A stretch of DNA of 21,133 nt from Silene noctiflora (taxonomy: Eukaryota; Streptophyta; Magnoliopsida; Caryophyllales; Caryophyllaceae). The stretch is taken from the NCBI GenBank assembly GCA_009801015.1, contig VHZZ01033155.1, positions 1-21,133 on the forward strand, given 5' to 3'. The notes below the pieces were generated by a model that was not told the DNA's origin, ran no database searches, and was given only the letters and a program-made list of their open reading frames with translations. Shown here piece by piece: positions 21,059 through 21,133 of the stretch (position 1 is its first letter; the number at the start of each line of letters is the position of its first letter). Position numbers and translations under genes: made by a program.

Positions 21059-21133
21059 CGTTATAGTTATAGTACAGGCTGCTTGTGGAAACAAAGAAAT
21101 TAAAACTATGTTGGCTCATCTTTCAGGAAAGCT

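Larger units (their letters stand above)
18735..21133. other. Gene-free spacer to window end
   Basis: No tRNA, rRNA or known gene is recognisable. A+T-rich blocks lie at 19,565-19,680 and 20,440-20,930. Two plus-strand frames occur in the latter. The one at 20365-20577 starts with ATG and gives 70 residues rich in Tyr, Ile and Lys. The one at 20675-20917 needs GTG. Neither resembles a known protein. The word agcgccagtgaga occurs at 19639-19651. A short tandem repeat near the end (21033-21058) is listed separately. Confidence 0.6.

Noticed and set aside
1-21133. Integrated virus, plasmid or retroelement
   Set aside because: No polymerase, integrase, protease or capsid motif was seen in any frame that I read, and no terminal repeats longer than about 13 bp were found by eye.

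Overview
No gene can be identified with confidence anywhere in this 21.1 kb window. The sequence looks like non-coding DNA from an enlarged seed-plant mitochondrial genome. The reasons are base composition (about 40% G+C, counted by eye on seven sample lines that ranged from 27% to 58%), frequent polypurine and polypyrimidine runs such as aagaaagaag and cttcttctt, many short degenerate repeats and small inverted repeats, and no sign of bacterial gene structure (no operons, Shine-Dalgarno/start pairs or dense long reading frames). This assignment is inferred from texture, because no diagnostic mitochondrial gene, exon, tRNA or rRNA was found. A plant nuclear segment carrying mitochondrial DNA, or another organelle, remains possible.

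Reading frames: the longest frame with an ATG is 130 codons (132-524, minus). With 40% G+C, stops should occur at about 6% of codons, which gives roughly 2,600-2,700 stop-to-stop intervals over six frames. About one interval over 130 codons and about three pairs of neighbouring intervals totalling 145 codons or more are expected by chance. One of the former and three of the latter are present. The frames listed are therefore the best candidates, not demonstrated genes.

Layout: 1-2,650 holds the longest frame and a G+C-richer patch at 1,195-1,460 that may be intron-derived. 2,650-6,850 is A+T-rich spacer with small tandem duplications (4,018-4,083; 5,006-5,047). 6,850-8,700 is the most structured part: a decayed tandem repeat with a 69-bp period (7,201-7,338) and scattered relatives. 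9,590-10,270 is a G+C-rich, codon-like segment with one internal stop. 10,270-16,280 is featureless spacer with a few hairpins. 16,282-16,734 and 18,270-18,704 are two further long frames, each broken by one stop. Between them, at 18,031-18,107, lies a nested hairpin. 18,735-21,133 is spacer.

No genes can be seen working together, and I found no novel defence, mobile or metabolic system. The observations worth following are the decayed 69-bp repeat family, the nested hairpin, and the emptiness of the window itself.
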